A DNA stretch of 64,000 bases, taken from contig NZ_JAAEAA010000009.1 of NCBI RefSeq assembly GCF_010119545.1, positions 62,001-126,000 of the forward strand, read 5' to 3'. The position numbers and the translations under genes were made by a program. Source of the stretch: Pontibacter fetidus. GTDB lineage: Bacteria; Bacteroidota; Bacteroidia; Cytophagales; Hymenobacteraceae. The notes under the pieces were generated by a model. It was not told the origin of the DNA and searched no databases. It saw only the letters and a list, made by a program, of their open reading frames with translations. Of the stretch, positions 1-8,680 are shown piece after piece. The first letter of the stretch is position 1, and each line of letters begins with the position of its first letter.

Positions 1-40
1 TCTTTTACAACTTAGGTAAACTATAGTTTAGTTTGTAAAG

Positions 41-91
41 CAAAAGCCCGGTTACTGAAAGTACAGTTTTATACTTTCGATAACCGGGCTT
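41..91 (-). terminator. Rho-independent terminator of the secreted-protein gene
   Basis: Read on the minus strand, AAGCCCGGTTA pairs with TAACCGGGCTT, and a second stem GAAAGTA/TACTTTC is nested inside. It is followed by TTTTGCTTT. It begins 18 bases after the stop codon of the minus-strand gene, so it most likely ends that transcript. Confidence 0.8.
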
Positions 92-108
92 AAAACAAAA
101 ACAGCTTC

Positions 109-1218
109 TTACTTCAGGAAGGAATACTTAACTCCTATGCTAAAGTTCTTAGGAACTTGCTTGAAACGCAGCATGTTGTTGGCTTCGGCAAAGGCAGACA
201 TCTTATCAGTTACATTATATTCTAAACCTGCACCGGGGCTCATACGCAACCATAATGTAGTCTCTACTTCTCCTTCATAACCAATTTCTTCCGAAGTTTC
301 CTGTACAGTTCCTACCTCAAACAAATGGGCCAGCAGGTATACTTTCATTTTCTCCTGTTTCACAAAATCATACTGGTATTTAAACGACAACGACTTACGC
401 TTATCCGTCCATTTTATTTTATCTGTAGTATAATTTTTGTAAACTGTTCTCTCAAACTCGTAGTTGGACACATCAATTCCAATACGGAAAGAGTTACGGC
501 TTTTAGCTGAGAAGTAATATTGCGCGCCTACCTGGTATCCTCTGGATGGTCCTGTCGTTTCATCTTCTAAAAAAGTAGCATGGTTCGTGAAATGGGCATA
601 AGCTACCCAGTATGGTTTTTTCTCTACAGCAACTTCAGACGCAAAATAATACGTTATGTTTCCGTTGTTATAAGCTGTAATGGCAGACGCTAATCCTTTT
701 TCAGTAAAGTCGGTTTTCTGTATCTTTTCTATCAGGTCGGCTCTATCCTGCATTAACGTGGTAAGTGTGCCTACATATTTATAGTCGAATTTTTTGTAGC
801 GCTTGCCACTAGCTTCGGTTACTGTTATTTCATTATTCTCAAGTTTGTGCGCCACATCATCTTTGTAAGCATAAAACTCCAGGTTGGCTGCTTCACGTTT
901 ATACAGGCTTATTTTATCAGATGATACAACCACCTGGAAAATTAAGGTACTGGTTTCGAAAGGTGAGGTGTAAGGCTTTGCTACATAGCGCTCACCGTTG
1001 TTAAGTGTTATTTCCTGTATATTTTTAGGGGCAAATGTTTGCTTGTTATTGTTGGCATCATACACATTAAGTGTAAGCGGGTTGTCGTAATAGTAAGCAA
1101 TTTTACCTTCTATAGTTCGCCCGTCAGTAAGCACTACTTTACCCTGCTCAGACTGTATCTGGGCAAAAGCAGAAAGGGAACAAAAAAGGAATGTGGCTAA
1201 GAGTAAAAGTTTGTTCAT
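109..1218 (-). CDS. Secreted protein, probably outer-membrane, unknown function
   Basis: The predicted protein has 369 residues and begins with a clear signal peptide (MNKLLLLATF... SAFAQ, cleavage near residue 20). The N-terminal third has a short beta-rich stretch with TDGRTIEGKI and TLNNGERYV, a pattern common in Bacteroidetes secreted proteins that respond to or bind surface components. The rest alternates aromatic and polar residues and ends in YSFLK, compatible with a beta-barrel whose last strand ends in an aromatic residue; this is inference. I chose the ATG at 1218 because the reading frame farther upstream only translates a pentanucleotide repeat (YCIVL repeated) and would destroy the signal peptide. 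Expression may vary with that repeat. No specific family is recognised. Confidence 0.75.
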   Translation of the reverse strand: MNKLLLLATFLFCSLSAFAQIQSEQGKVVLTDGRTIEGKIAYYYDNPLTLNVYDANNNKQTFAPKNIQEITLNNGERYVAKPYTSPFETSTLIFQVVVSSDKISLYKREAANLEFYAYKDDVAHKLENNEITVTEASGKRYKKFDYKYVGTLTTLMQDRADLIEKIQKTDFTEKGLASAITAYNNGNITYYFASEVAVEKKPYWVAYAHFTNHATFLEDETTGPSRGYQVGAQYYFSAKSRNSFRIGIDVSNYEFERTVYKNYTTDKIKWTDKRKSLSFKYQYDFVKQEKMKVYLLAHLFEVGTVQETSEEIGYEGEVETTLWLRMSPGAGLEYNVTDKMSAFAEANNMLRFKQVPKNFSIGVKYSFLK

Positions 1219-1252
1219 AAAATGTATTTGGCTAAAAGTGTGAAAAATTTCC

Positions 1253-1260
1253 CGAAGATA
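1253..1260 (-). promoter_or_regulatory. Candidate -7 promoter element
   Basis: On the minus strand the sequence is TATCTTCG, one mismatch from the Bacteroidetes -7 consensus TAnnTTTG, 35 bases before the chosen ATG. The matching -33 region would lie inside the adjacent ACAAT array, which supplies a TTG every five bases. Assignment is tentative. Confidence 0.35.
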
Positions 1261-1263
1261 ATT

Positions 1264-1333
1264 ACAATACAATACAATACAATACAATACAATACAATAC
1301 AATACAATACAATACAATACAATACAATACAAT
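1264..1333. repeat. Pentanucleotide tandem repeat (ACAAT)14
   Basis: Fourteen perfect copies of ACAAT (ATTGT on the other strand) span 70 bases with no interruption. The array lies 45 to 115 bases upstream of the start codon of the secreted-protein gene, in its presumed promoter or 5' leader. A perfect repeat of this length is prone to slipped-strand copy-number change. Because it is outside the reading frame, any effect would be on promoter spacing or leader length, not on frame. Confidence 0.95.
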
Positions 1334-1394
1334 TTTTTCAGTAACTCTCTCTTGAATGAGTGGTTAAGCTATAGTTTAGGCGTTCCGTTTCAGG

Positions 1395-1426
1395 CAACAA
1401 AAAGAGCACCCATTACTGAGTGCTCT
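1395..1426 (-). terminator. Terminator of the DUF4290-murA unit
   Basis: On the minus strand AGAGCA pairs with TGCTCT around an 11-12 base loop, followed by TTTTTG. It lies just downstream of the murA stop codon. Confidence 0.75.
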
Positions 1427-1454
1427 CCTAATCTTAAAATATAGTTTATAGTTG

Positions 1455-2759
1455 TTATATTCTTCTGATCTGTGCGCCAATCGCGTTTAGTCTGCCATCA
1501 ATGTTCTGGTAACCGCGGTCGATTTGTTCTACGTTATCGATAATGCTGGTACCTTCTGCGGAAAGTGCTGCAATCAACAGGGCTACACCGGCACGAATAT
1601 CCGGCGACGTCATACGGATGCCGCGTAACGGAATGTTGTTGTTATGGCCGATAACCGTAGCGCGGTGTGGGTCGCAAAGAATGATCTGGGCACCCATGTC
1701 GATCAGTTTATCAACAAAGAACAGGCGGCTCTCAAACATTTTCTGGTGGATAAGCGCTGTACCTTTTGCCTGGGTAGCTACCACCAGCGCTACGCTAAGC
1801 AGGTCAGGAGTTAAGCCCGGCCAGGTATGGTCCGATATGTTCAGGATGCTACCATCAATATAAGTATCGATCTCGTAATGGTCCTGCGCCGGAATATGAA
1901 TATCATCACCACGGAACTCCATTTTAATACCCAGTCTTCTGAACGTGTCCGGTATCAAACCAAGCTCCGGTATCTGGCAGTCTTTTATAGTTATCTCAGA
2001 GCCGGTCATGGCAGCAAGGCCAATAAACGAACCGATCTCGATCATATCCGGCAGCATGCGGTGCTCCGTGCCGCCCAGTTTTTCCACGCCTTCAATTACA
2101 AGCAAGTTAGAACCGATGCCGCTTATTTTAGCACCCATGCGGTTTAGCATGCGGCAAAGCTGCTGCACATAAGGCTCGCAGGCGGCGTTGTAGATAGTGG
2201 TTGTACCTTCGGCCAGCACAGCAGCCATCAGTATGTTAGCCGTACCTGTTACCGAAGCTTCATCCAGCAGCATATAAGCGCCTTTTAACTTATCCGCAGT
2301 AGCTATAAAGAAGTTATCAGCAGCATTGTAAGTAAACTTAGCACCTAATTTTTCAAAGCCTTCAAAGTGCGTGTCCAGTCTTCTGCGGCCAATTTTATCG
2401 CCACCCGGTTTTGGCATTTTAGACTTACCAAATCGGGCCAGCATCGGACCCACGATCATAACCGAACCACGGATAGCACGGCCCTGTGCCACAAACGCAT
2501 CGGTGTCCAGGTAATCCAAGTCCACGTTATCAGCACGGAAAGTGTAGGTATCAGCAGAAATTCTATCTACAGCTACTCCTAAACCCTGAAGTAATTCGAT
2601 AAGCTTATTTACGTCCCGGATGTCGGGGATATTAGAAATGGTAACAGTTTCGGAGGTCAGCAACACAGCACAAAGTATCTGCAATGCCTCGTTTTTTGCT
2701 CCCTGCGGTATTATCTCGCCTTTTAATTTGTTACCACCAATTACTTCGAATGAAGCCAT
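1455..2759 (-). CDS. murA: UDP-N-acetylglucosamine 1-carboxyvinyltransferase (MurA)
   Basis: Cytoplasmic enzyme that transfers enolpyruvyl from phosphoenolpyruvate to UDP-GlcNAc, the first committed step of peptidoglycan synthesis. The 434-residue length and the two-lobe EPSP-synthase-like fold signature fit the family. K22 and N23 (GAKNEAL) match the conserved substrate-binding Lys-Asn pair. The flexible catalytic loop reads PGGDKIGRRRLDTH, with Asp121 at the position of the usual Cys115 of E. coli, the residue alkylated by fosfomycin. Asp at this site is known in naturally fosfomycin-resistant MurA proteins such as that of Mycobacterium. The gene follows a DUF4290 gene by three bases, so the two are probably one transcript. 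Confidence 0.96.
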   Translation of the reverse strand: MASFEVIGGNKLKGEIIPQGAKNEALQILCAVLLTSETVTISNIPDIRDVNKLIELLQGLGVAVDRISADTYTFRADNVDLDYLDTDAFVAQGRAIRGSVMIVGPMLARFGKSKMPKPGGDKIGRRRLDTHFEGFEKLGAKFTYNAADNFFIATADKLKGAYMLLDEASVTGTANILMAAVLAEGTTTIYNAACEPYVQQLCRMLNRMGAKISGIGSNLLVIEGVEKLGGTEHRMLPDMIEIGSFIGLAAMTGSEITIKDCQIPELGLIPDTFRRLGIKMEFRGDDIHIPAQDHYEIDTYIDGSILNISDHTWPGLTPDLLSVALVVATQAKGTALIHQKMFESRLFFVDKLIDMGAQIILCDPHRATVIGHNNNIPLRGIRMTSPDIRAGVALLIAALSAEGTSIIDNVEQIDRGYQNIDGRLNAIGAQIRRI

Positions 2760-2762
2760 TTA

Positions 2763-3434
2763 CTATTTATTTCTTTGATTGGAAGATCGTGTATTCTTGT
2801 TGCGGTTGCGGTTGTCGCCGCCGCGGTTTTGCTGCTGGTTGCGCTGCTGGTTATCCTGGCGGTTGCTGCCACCTCCCACATTAGACTCAAACAGGTTATT
2901 GCTCTCAATGTAAGCCAAATCCATGTTCAGTTTGCCTTTCGATAACTGGCGGATATCCGTCAGGATCACATCGTCGGTAATGCTGTCTTTGTTATAAGAG
3001 CGGTACAGCGTTTTCATCAGTTTACCGATAGAGATAATGGCTGCTTCGCGCTCTTTCTCGTCCTCCAGTTCGGTGGCACGCTGTATCAGCAATTCTACGT
3101 TCTGGCCATAGTGCTTATACTTTGGTACCTCAAGCGGGTAGCGCATGCGCTGCGGTTTATCGTTCAGGTACTCCATGGCGCTAAGCGGGTAAGGAGCGTC
3201 CACATCGAGCTGCGAGCCTGACATCACATACAGGTGGTTCCATAGTTTCTGCTGGTAGTCCTGTGTGTCGCGCAGCTGCGGGTTTAGCTTGGCCATCAGG
3301 TTAATCAGTAACTGTGATAAGCGCGTACGCTCAGCCCTGTCTTGTACAGTTAATATATAGTTAACAAGGTCCTGTACGTTACGGCCGTATTCGCGCAGCA
3401 ACAGGTCTTGTTTAAAGGAGGTACTTGCTTCCAT
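2763..3434 (-). CDS. DUF4290 family protein
   Basis: A 223-residue soluble protein. Residues 1-175 are mainly helical and carry features of DUF4290 (REYGRNVQ, KLWNHL, MSGSQLDVDAPYP, MRYPLEVPKYKHYGQN), a Bacteroidetes family of unknown role usually encoded beside murA. The C-terminal 40 residues are a low-complexity tail of Asn, Gln, Arg and Gly, probably disordered and perhaps nucleic-acid binding. There is no signal peptide or membrane segment. The tight spacing to murA suggests a role connected with cell-wall synthesis, but that is only contextual. Confidence 0.85.
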   Translation of the reverse strand: MEASTSFKQDLLLREYGRNVQDLVNYILTVQDRAERTRLSQLLINLMAKLNPQLRDTQDYQQKLWNHLYVMSGSQLDVDAPYPLSAMEYLNDKPQRMRYPLEVPKYKHYGQNVELLIQRATELEDEKEREAAIISIGKLMKTLYRSYNKDSITDDVILTDIRQLSKGKLNMDLAYIESNNLFESNVGGGSNRQDNQQRNQQQNRGGDNRNRNKNTRSSNQRNK

Positions 3435-3611
3435 TAGATTTTATATAAATTCAAAAGTATGAATTAGAAATTAGAAATGATAAATATTACACGTAGTGCA
3501 ACTATAGAATTACGGATTTTGAACAAGAAGTTATGAGCAGTACCGGAAAAGTACAGTCAGGTATACATTCGCTAAAGCCCTAATTTCCAATTTTTAATTC
3601 ACAATTTCTAA

Positions 3612-5864
3612 TTACGCATGTATACGCAGCTTGGCAAAGCTCAGGAGCAGGGTCTTTTCGCCTACCTCATCAAAGTTTATAGTTGCTTTTACACTGTTGC
3701 CCTGGGTGTCTACCAGCGTTACTACGCCGAAACCGAATTTAGGGTGTTCTACCTTCATGCCGGCAGCAAGGTTACTGGTATCGCTAGGGGTAAAGTCGGC
3801 AGGAGCGGTGTAGGCTGTAGCGGCTTGTTTGCGTGCCGGTGGCTGCACCAGACTGCTGATGCTGCTCTTGCGCTGTAGTACGCGCTCAAACACACTATTG
3901 ATTGCCGTATTCCCAGAGTCGCCATACTTAAAGTTCAGGTACTTCGGATCGATTTCATCCAGGAAGCGGCTCTTTTCGCAGGCACGCAGGTTGCCCCACT
4001 GGTAGCGGCTGGTAGCATAAGTTAAGTATAGTTTCTTTTCGGCACGGGTAATGGCCACGTAAAACAGGCGGCGTTCTTCTTCCAGATCAGCGCGGGAGTT
4101 CAGCATCATCTGGCTCGGGAAAAGGTTCTCTTCCATTCCAACTATAAACACATTCTTAAACTCCAAACCCTTAGCCGAGTGGATGGTCATAAGTGTTACG
4201 TGCTCGCCTTGTTCATCTGCTTTGGTATCAGCGTCGGTAATAAGGGCAATGTCCTGCAGGAACGCAGAAAGGCTTTTGTCTTCCTTCTCCGGGTCGTCTA
4301 CATACTCTTTTATACCGTTCAGCAATTCCTGGATGTTCTCGTAGCGGGCAAGTCCTTCTACGGTTTTATCCTGGTACAGGTCATCTACTATACCTGAGCG
4401 CTTGGCTACATGCTTGGCAACTTCAAAGGCATCGTTCTGTTCAGCCATAATCGCGAATTCCCGGATCATCATCGAGAAGTTTTCGATAGCCGTGCCCACG
4501 CGGTTGCCTAAAAACTCGGTGGCGTTCTGTACTACTTCCCAAACACTGTGGTTAATTTCATCAGCTGTTACAAAAAGCTTCGACTCTGTAGTTTCGCCAA
4601 TGCCGCGTTTCGGGTAGTTTATAACGCGGCGTAGCGCCTGCTCATCGTTATGGTTAACGGTCAGGCGCAGGTACGCAATAAGGTCTTTAATTTCTTTTCG
4701 CTGATAGAACGACAGGCCACCTACAATTTTGTACTTGATGTTCATGCGGCGCAGGGCTTCTTCCATGGCCCTGGACTGCGCGTTGGTGCGGTAAAGTATA
4801 GCAAAATCGTCGTAGGAGAGGTGGTTGTTCATCTTTTCTTCAAAGATGGTTGTTGCCACCAGTTTGCCTTCTTCGTTATCTGAGTTCGCTTTTATAACTT
4901 CAATCAGCGGACCCTGTTCATTGTCGGTATAAACATCTTTCTTCAGCTGCGCGGAGTTATTTTTTATAACTGAGTTAGCCGCATGCACAATGTTTTTGGT
5001 TGATCTATAGTTCTGCTCCAGCTTAAATACTTCCAGCTCGGGGTAGTCGCGTTCAAAGTTCAGGATGTTCTGGATATCGGCACCACGGAATGCATAGATA
5101 GACTGCGCATCATCACCTACCACCACAATATTACGGTTCTGGGCAGCCAGCTTACGTGTGATCAGGTACTGCGAGTAGTTTGTATCCTGGTACTCATCCA
5201 CCATCACAAACTTAAAGATGTTCTGGTACTTGTTCAGAGCATCGGGGTGGTCGCGGAAAAGCACGTTGGTCTGGAACAACAGGTCATCGAAATCCATCGC
5301 GCCAGCCTTAAAGCAGCGGTTCTGGTACTGCTCGTAGATCTTACCTATTTTGGGGCGCATGGCAGCTTCGTCGTCGGCTTGTATTACCGGGTCGTTTAGG
5401 TATTGCTTATGCGAGATCAGTTTGTTTTTAGCTGACGAAATGCGGCCCAGCACCACGTTTGGCTTGTATAGTTTGTCGTCCAGGTTCATCTCCTTCACAA
5501 TATTGCGAATGAGTGTTTTGGAGTCGTCAGTGTCGTAAATAGTAAAGCTTTTCGGGTAGCCAATTTTGTCGGCTTCGGCGCGAAGGATGCGCGAGAAAAC
5601 CGAGTGGAACGTACCCATCCAGATGTTTTTGGCCTCATTACCGATCACTTTCTCGATACGATGGCGCATTTCTTTGGCCGCCTTGTTGGTAAAGGTCAGG
5701 GCCAGTATGTTAAACGGATCGACCCCAATGCTGATAAGGTGGGCGATCCGGTAAGTAAGCACTCTTGTTTTGCCTGAGCCGGCACCCGCTATGATCATGG
5801 CCGGGCCATCGGTGTGCAATACCGCCTTGCGTTGCGACTCGTTCAATAAACTGATATAATCCAT
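3612..5864 (-). CDS. UvrD/PcrA-type superfamily 1 DNA helicase
   Basis: ATP-dependent 3'-5' DNA helicase for repair and replication. All expected SF1A motifs are visible in the 750 residues: Walker A AGAGSGKTRVL near residue 30, DEYQDTN (motif II) near 225, GDDAQSIYAFRG (III), QNYRST (IV), TIHSAKGLEF (V) and VAITRAEKKLY (VI). The C-terminal end (GMKVEHPKFGFGVVTLVD) is the Tudor-like RNA-polymerase-binding domain found in PcrA/UvrD. Length and motif order are normal. The gene stands alone, separated by 177 bases of AT-rich spacer from the DUF4290 gene. PcrA and UvrD names are used interchangeably for this group, so I leave the symbol open. Confidence 0.95.
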   Translation of the reverse strand: MDYISLLNESQRKAVLHTDGPAMIIAGAGSGKTRVLTYRIAHLISIGVDPFNILALTFTNKAAKEMRHRIEKVIGNEAKNIWMGTFHSVFSRILRAEADKIGYPKSFTIYDTDDSKTLIRNIVKEMNLDDKLYKPNVVLGRISSAKNKLISHKQYLNDPVIQADDEAAMRPKIGKIYEQYQNRCFKAGAMDFDDLLFQTNVLFRDHPDALNKYQNIFKFVMVDEYQDTNYSQYLITRKLAAQNRNIVVVGDDAQSIYAFRGADIQNILNFERDYPELEVFKLEQNYRSTKNIVHAANSVIKNNSAQLKKDVYTDNEQGPLIEVIKANSDNEEGKLVATTIFEEKMNNHLSYDDFAILYRTNAQSRAMEEALRRMNIKYKIVGGLSFYQRKEIKDLIAYLRLTVNHNDEQALRRVINYPKRGIGETTESKLFVTADEINHSVWEVVQNATEFLGNRVGTAIENFSMMIREFAIMAEQNDAFEVAKHVAKRSGIVDDLYQDKTVEGLARYENIQELLNGIKEYVDDPEKEDKSLSAFLQDIALITDADTKADEQGEHVTLMTIHSAKGLEFKNVFIVGMEENLFPSQMMLNSRADLEEERRLFYVAITRAEKKLYLTYATSRYQWGNLRACEKSRFLDEIDPKYLNFKYGDSGNTAINSVFERVLQRKSSISSLVQPPARKQAATAYTAPADFTPSDTSNLAAGMKVEHPKFGFGVVTLVDTQGNSVKATINFDEVGEKTLLLSFAKLRIHA

Positions 5865-6072
5865 TTCTTCTCTTCCGCGTGCGTCTTTTTATTGTGATGC
5901 AATTTACGAATACTAATCCGTTTTCAGAACCGATGCTGTAAATTGATATGTGTAACAGCGGCTATGCTTGCCACTGCCTACTCATGAACAATACTAACCT
6001 TAAAAGCGTTTTAAAACAGGCTAACTAAACAGGCCCGAATATTGTAAGCAGAATGATGGCTATACTTGCCCA

Positions 6073-6104
6073 TTTGAATTAGAAGCAGGTTATGGCTACT
6101 TTTG
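6073..6104 (+). promoter_or_regulatory. Promoter of the Sel1/ankyrin gene
   Basis: TTTG at 6073-6076 and TACTTTTG at 6097-6104 match the Bacteroidetes -33 and -7 elements (TAnnTTTG) with 20 bases between. The start codon lies 75 bases downstream of the -7 element. Confidence 0.6.
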
Positions 6105-6178
6105 CTTTATAACATGCTTCTGAATAAGAAGAATTTATACAGATGATCTATCAAAAATACTGCTCTACTATACCTGCC

Positions 6179-7822
6179 ATGAAAAAACTATTGCTGCTTG
6201 CCCTGTTCGTTTTTAGCGCGCAGTTAAGCCCGGCACAAAGTAAACCGACACAAAAAACCGGCAAAGCTCCTGAAAAGAAAACTGCTACCACGCAAAAGGC
6301 AACTTCAGCCCAAAAAGCAAATACCGCAACTATAGCAGCTAAGCCGGTAGCAAAAGCTCCCGAAAAACTTATCTGGAAAACACCAGCCATGCAGGAAGCA
6401 ATGGCACTTTACACGTCACAAAACTATAAGCAAGCCGAAGTTAAGTTCAGAGAAGCTGCAACACAGGGCGAACCGGAAGCTTTATACTTTTTAGGCCGCA
6501 TGCACCAGTACCGCGAGCTGAAATATGATAATGTACAGATCGATACTTTAACTGAGCTTCAGAACCGGACTAAATTCTTTTCAGCTAACGCCGATTCGGC
6601 AAAGTATTATTTTGAACGTGCCTTAGAAGAGAACAGTCCGTTGGGGCAACTGGGTATGGCAGAAATGATGGTCCTGCGTACGGAAGAAGATAAAGAGAAT
6701 TTTTTGCAGAAGATGCGCACAGCCGCTATAGTTATCCGGGAGAAAGCTGTGGAAGGCGATGCATTTAGCAACCGTATGCTAGGTAGTATGTACTACACCG
6801 GCTATGGCGAAATGAAAGATTTAGGGTACGCCTATAACTACCTGAACCGTGCTGCTAACAAAGGAGATGTGGTAGCTTATACTTTTCTGGCAAATTTATA
6901 CCTGGATGGGGAAGGAGTGGAGCCAAGCAAAGAGAAAGCGCTTTTCTGGCTTAAAAAAGGGGCAGAGGCCGGCGACCGCGAAGCGCTTTACACGTTGGGC
7001 CTGCTTTACGAAGAAGGAACTATAGGCGAGCCAAACCTGGAAGAAGCCCGCAAACTATACCGCCAGGCCATTTCGAAGGGTAGTGTAAGTGCTTACGAGC
7101 AGCTCCGTTATATGAACCAGACAGCCGATCAGAAGCTAGTAATTGCATCTATTATGCGAAACCCTGATATGCTGGCGCGTGCGCTTAAAAATAAGGCCAA
7201 TGTAAACACCTTAGCCGTGCCTGATGATTATGATGCTGAGGAACTGAGTAAGCGTACCCCTTTAATGCACACTGTGTACCTGCCCCTTTTGCTGGAAGAT
7301 TTCGGTGTAGTATATGAGCCTGAAGTTCGCCCGGCTATGGTTGGCATGTTGCTGAGAAATGGTGCTGATGTTAATGCAAAAGACGAAAAAGGAAAAACTG
7401 CTTTGCATTATACTGTAATCGGAGCCCGTATAGCTAATTCGCAGTTGTTTGAGCAGGAGCAGGTGCAACTGCTGGACACGCTGCTAAAGTATAAAGCTGA
7501 CCTGAACATAAAAGACAACGAAGGTAACACAGCCCTTACTGCGGCACTACAATCAACAAACGGGCAGCACATTGGCATTATGGAGCTGGAAAAACTGCTT
7601 GCTTCAGGTGCGAACCCCAATATCCAGAACAACGATGGCAAAACACCTTTAATGCTGGCATGCGAACTAAACTCTGATTTCGAAATTATACTTGCCCTCG
7701 TGCAAGCCGGTGCAGATCCTAAATTGCTCGATCAGGCTGGTAAAGCAGCTATAGACTATACCAAACAGGAAAACGTAACCAATATCCTGATGGCTGCCGG
7801 ATCGCCGCAAAAGAAGAATTAA
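6179..7822 (+). CDS. Secreted Sel1-repeat and ankyrin-repeat protein
   Basis: A 547-residue protein with a signal peptide (MKKLLLLALFVFSAQLSPAQ) followed by a Lys/Ala/Thr-rich linker to about residue 65. Residues about 70-310 contain Sel1-like TPR units, for example GDVVAYTFLANLYLDGEGVEPS and GDREALYTLGLLYEEG. Residues about 345-540 contain ankyrin units (LLRNGADVNAKDEKGKTALHY, LLKYKADLNIKDNEGNTAL, LLASGANPNIQNNDGKTPL, LVQAGADPKLLDQAG). Both repeat types mediate protein binding. The combination with export suggests a periplasmic scaffold, but no partner can be named. I chose the internal ATG because it opens the signal peptide; a terminator follows directly. Confidence 0.88.
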   Translation: MKKLLLLALFVFSAQLSPAQSKPTQKTGKAPEKKTATTQKATSAQKANTATIAAKPVAKAPEKLIWKTPAMQEAMALYTSQNYKQAEVKFREAATQGEPEALYFLGRMHQYRELKYDNVQIDTLTELQNRTKFFSANADSAKYYFERALEENSPLGQLGMAEMMVLRTEEDKENFLQKMRTAAIVIREKAVEGDAFSNRMLGSMYYTGYGEMKDLGYAYNYLNRAANKGDVVAYTFLANLYLDGEGVEPSKEKALFWLKKGAEAGDREALYTLGLLYEEGTIGEPNLEEARKLYRQAISKGSVSAYEQLRYMNQTADQKLVIASIMRNPDMLARALKNKANVNTLAVPDDYDAEELSKRTPLMHTVYLPLLLEDFGVVYEPEVRPAMVGMLLRNGADVNAKDEKGKTALHYTVIGARIANSQLFEQEQVQLLDTLLKYKADLNIKDNEGNTALTAALQSTNGQHIGIMELEKLLASGANPNIQNNDGKTPLMLACELNSDFEIILALVQAGADPKLLDQAGKAAIDYTKQENVTNILMAAGSPQKKN

Positions 7823-7854
7823 GCTTTTAGAGTAAGTATAGATGATGAGATTTT

Positions 7855-7892
7855 AAAAAGGTGATTGTGTAAAACGCATTCACCTTTTTTGT
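7855..7892 (+). terminator. Terminator after the Sel1/ankyrin gene
   Basis: AAAAAGGTGA pairs with TCACCTTTTT around a 15-base loop and runs into a T tract (TTTTTTG), 32 bases after the stop codon. Confidence 0.8.
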
Positions 7893-7959
7893 TTTAAATG
7901 CTCGAAGGTTTTCCAAAGGCTCCGAGGAATTAACCGGTCCTGCTATAGTTGCGCTTAAC

Positions 7960-8530
7960 GTTCTATAGTTCGTGTTATCCAACCACCCCTGACCCTCAGC
8001 GCTACGCTCGCTACCTTCTAACTCTAGTTCTCGATAGTCTAAGGCGGGGAGTTTTTACCCCATCCCAACTTTCCCCTAGAAACAGGGGAAGGAGCTCTTT
8101 CCTTTGCTATAGTTAGCATTTTTGTATTTATAGTTACAGACCAAGATCGGACAGGTCGCGACCTGGCCCTACGGACCTACGACCACGATCAAGCTATGCA
8201 ACTATAAAGTATCAATATCAACTAAAGCTTAGCTATCGAATTGATCTCAGTCTTTGGGTTGAGCGCCTTTGATTTGTTGCGGTGGCGTGAGCCAATCCGA
8301 GGCACGAGGATAGCAAGAAGGCAGCAGCGCGATGCCCAAAGACGGGGCCTCCCTTGAAGAGGGCCCCTACCCCCGCCGTGAGGGCACCAAAGCTGGATTG
8401 AAACGATAGGTGAGTAAAGCTCCCAAGATTGGAAGTAAATTGAAAGGATAGCTTGGTGCAAGCAAATAAGGACTTAAACTAAAAGCTGTAATAGATTTCT
8501 CGCTAAACTCGAAATGACAATAAAGAAACT
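7960..8530 (+). repeat. Composite intergenic repeat, copy 1
   Basis: The 858-base gap between two plus-strand genes is filled by repeat modules also found near 24.2, 27.6 and 51.0 kb. In order: (a) a block with CTACGCTCGCTACCTTC and AAGGCGGGGAGTTTTTA; (b) a self-complementary block with ACAGGTCGCGACCTG near 8155; (c) a block near 8249-8465 that opens with GTCTTTGGGTTGAGCGC and returns as GCGCGATGCCCAAAGAC, then CCGCCGTGAGGGCACCAAAG; (d) a short CTCGAAATGACA block near 8505. No gene is supported here: the longest frame is not preserved in the other copies. Confidence 0.85.
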
Positions 8531-8632
8531 ATAGAACAATAGACGCTAGCAGGAGCTACGCACGCTTCCAGGTCTTTGGGAAACTACAAATTCACCTATA
8601 AGGCTAGTTATAACAATAAACTATTTTCTCGT

Positions 8633-8640
8633 TACCTTTG
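8633..8640 (+). promoter_or_regulatory. -7 promoter element of the DUF3109 gene
   Basis: TACCTTTG matches TAnnTTTG exactly. A transcript would start near 8647, which leaves a 34-base leader before the ATG at 8681 and argues against the GTG at 8651 as start. No good -33 element is seen. Confidence 0.5.
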
Positions 8641-8680
8641 TCTCTCTTAAGTGCACATAAAGCACTATTTTAACAGAATC

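Noticed and set aside
1219..1332. N-terminal extension of the secreted protein through the pentanucleotide repeat
   Set aside because: It only translates the repeat (YCIVL units) and places the signal peptide internally; the ATG at 1218 opens a normal signal peptide.
1264..1333. CRISPR or other spacer-type array
   Set aside because: The unit is five bases with no spacers.
8222..8461. Reading frame over module c of composite repeat 1, with a similar peptide in copy 3
   Set aside because: The frame is interrupted by TAG in copy 4 and similarity is explained by DNA repeat identity; no start, promoter or protein-like pattern.
7960..8530. Insertion sequence
   Set aside because: No transposase gene and no clear target duplications; the region is a mosaic of short modules.
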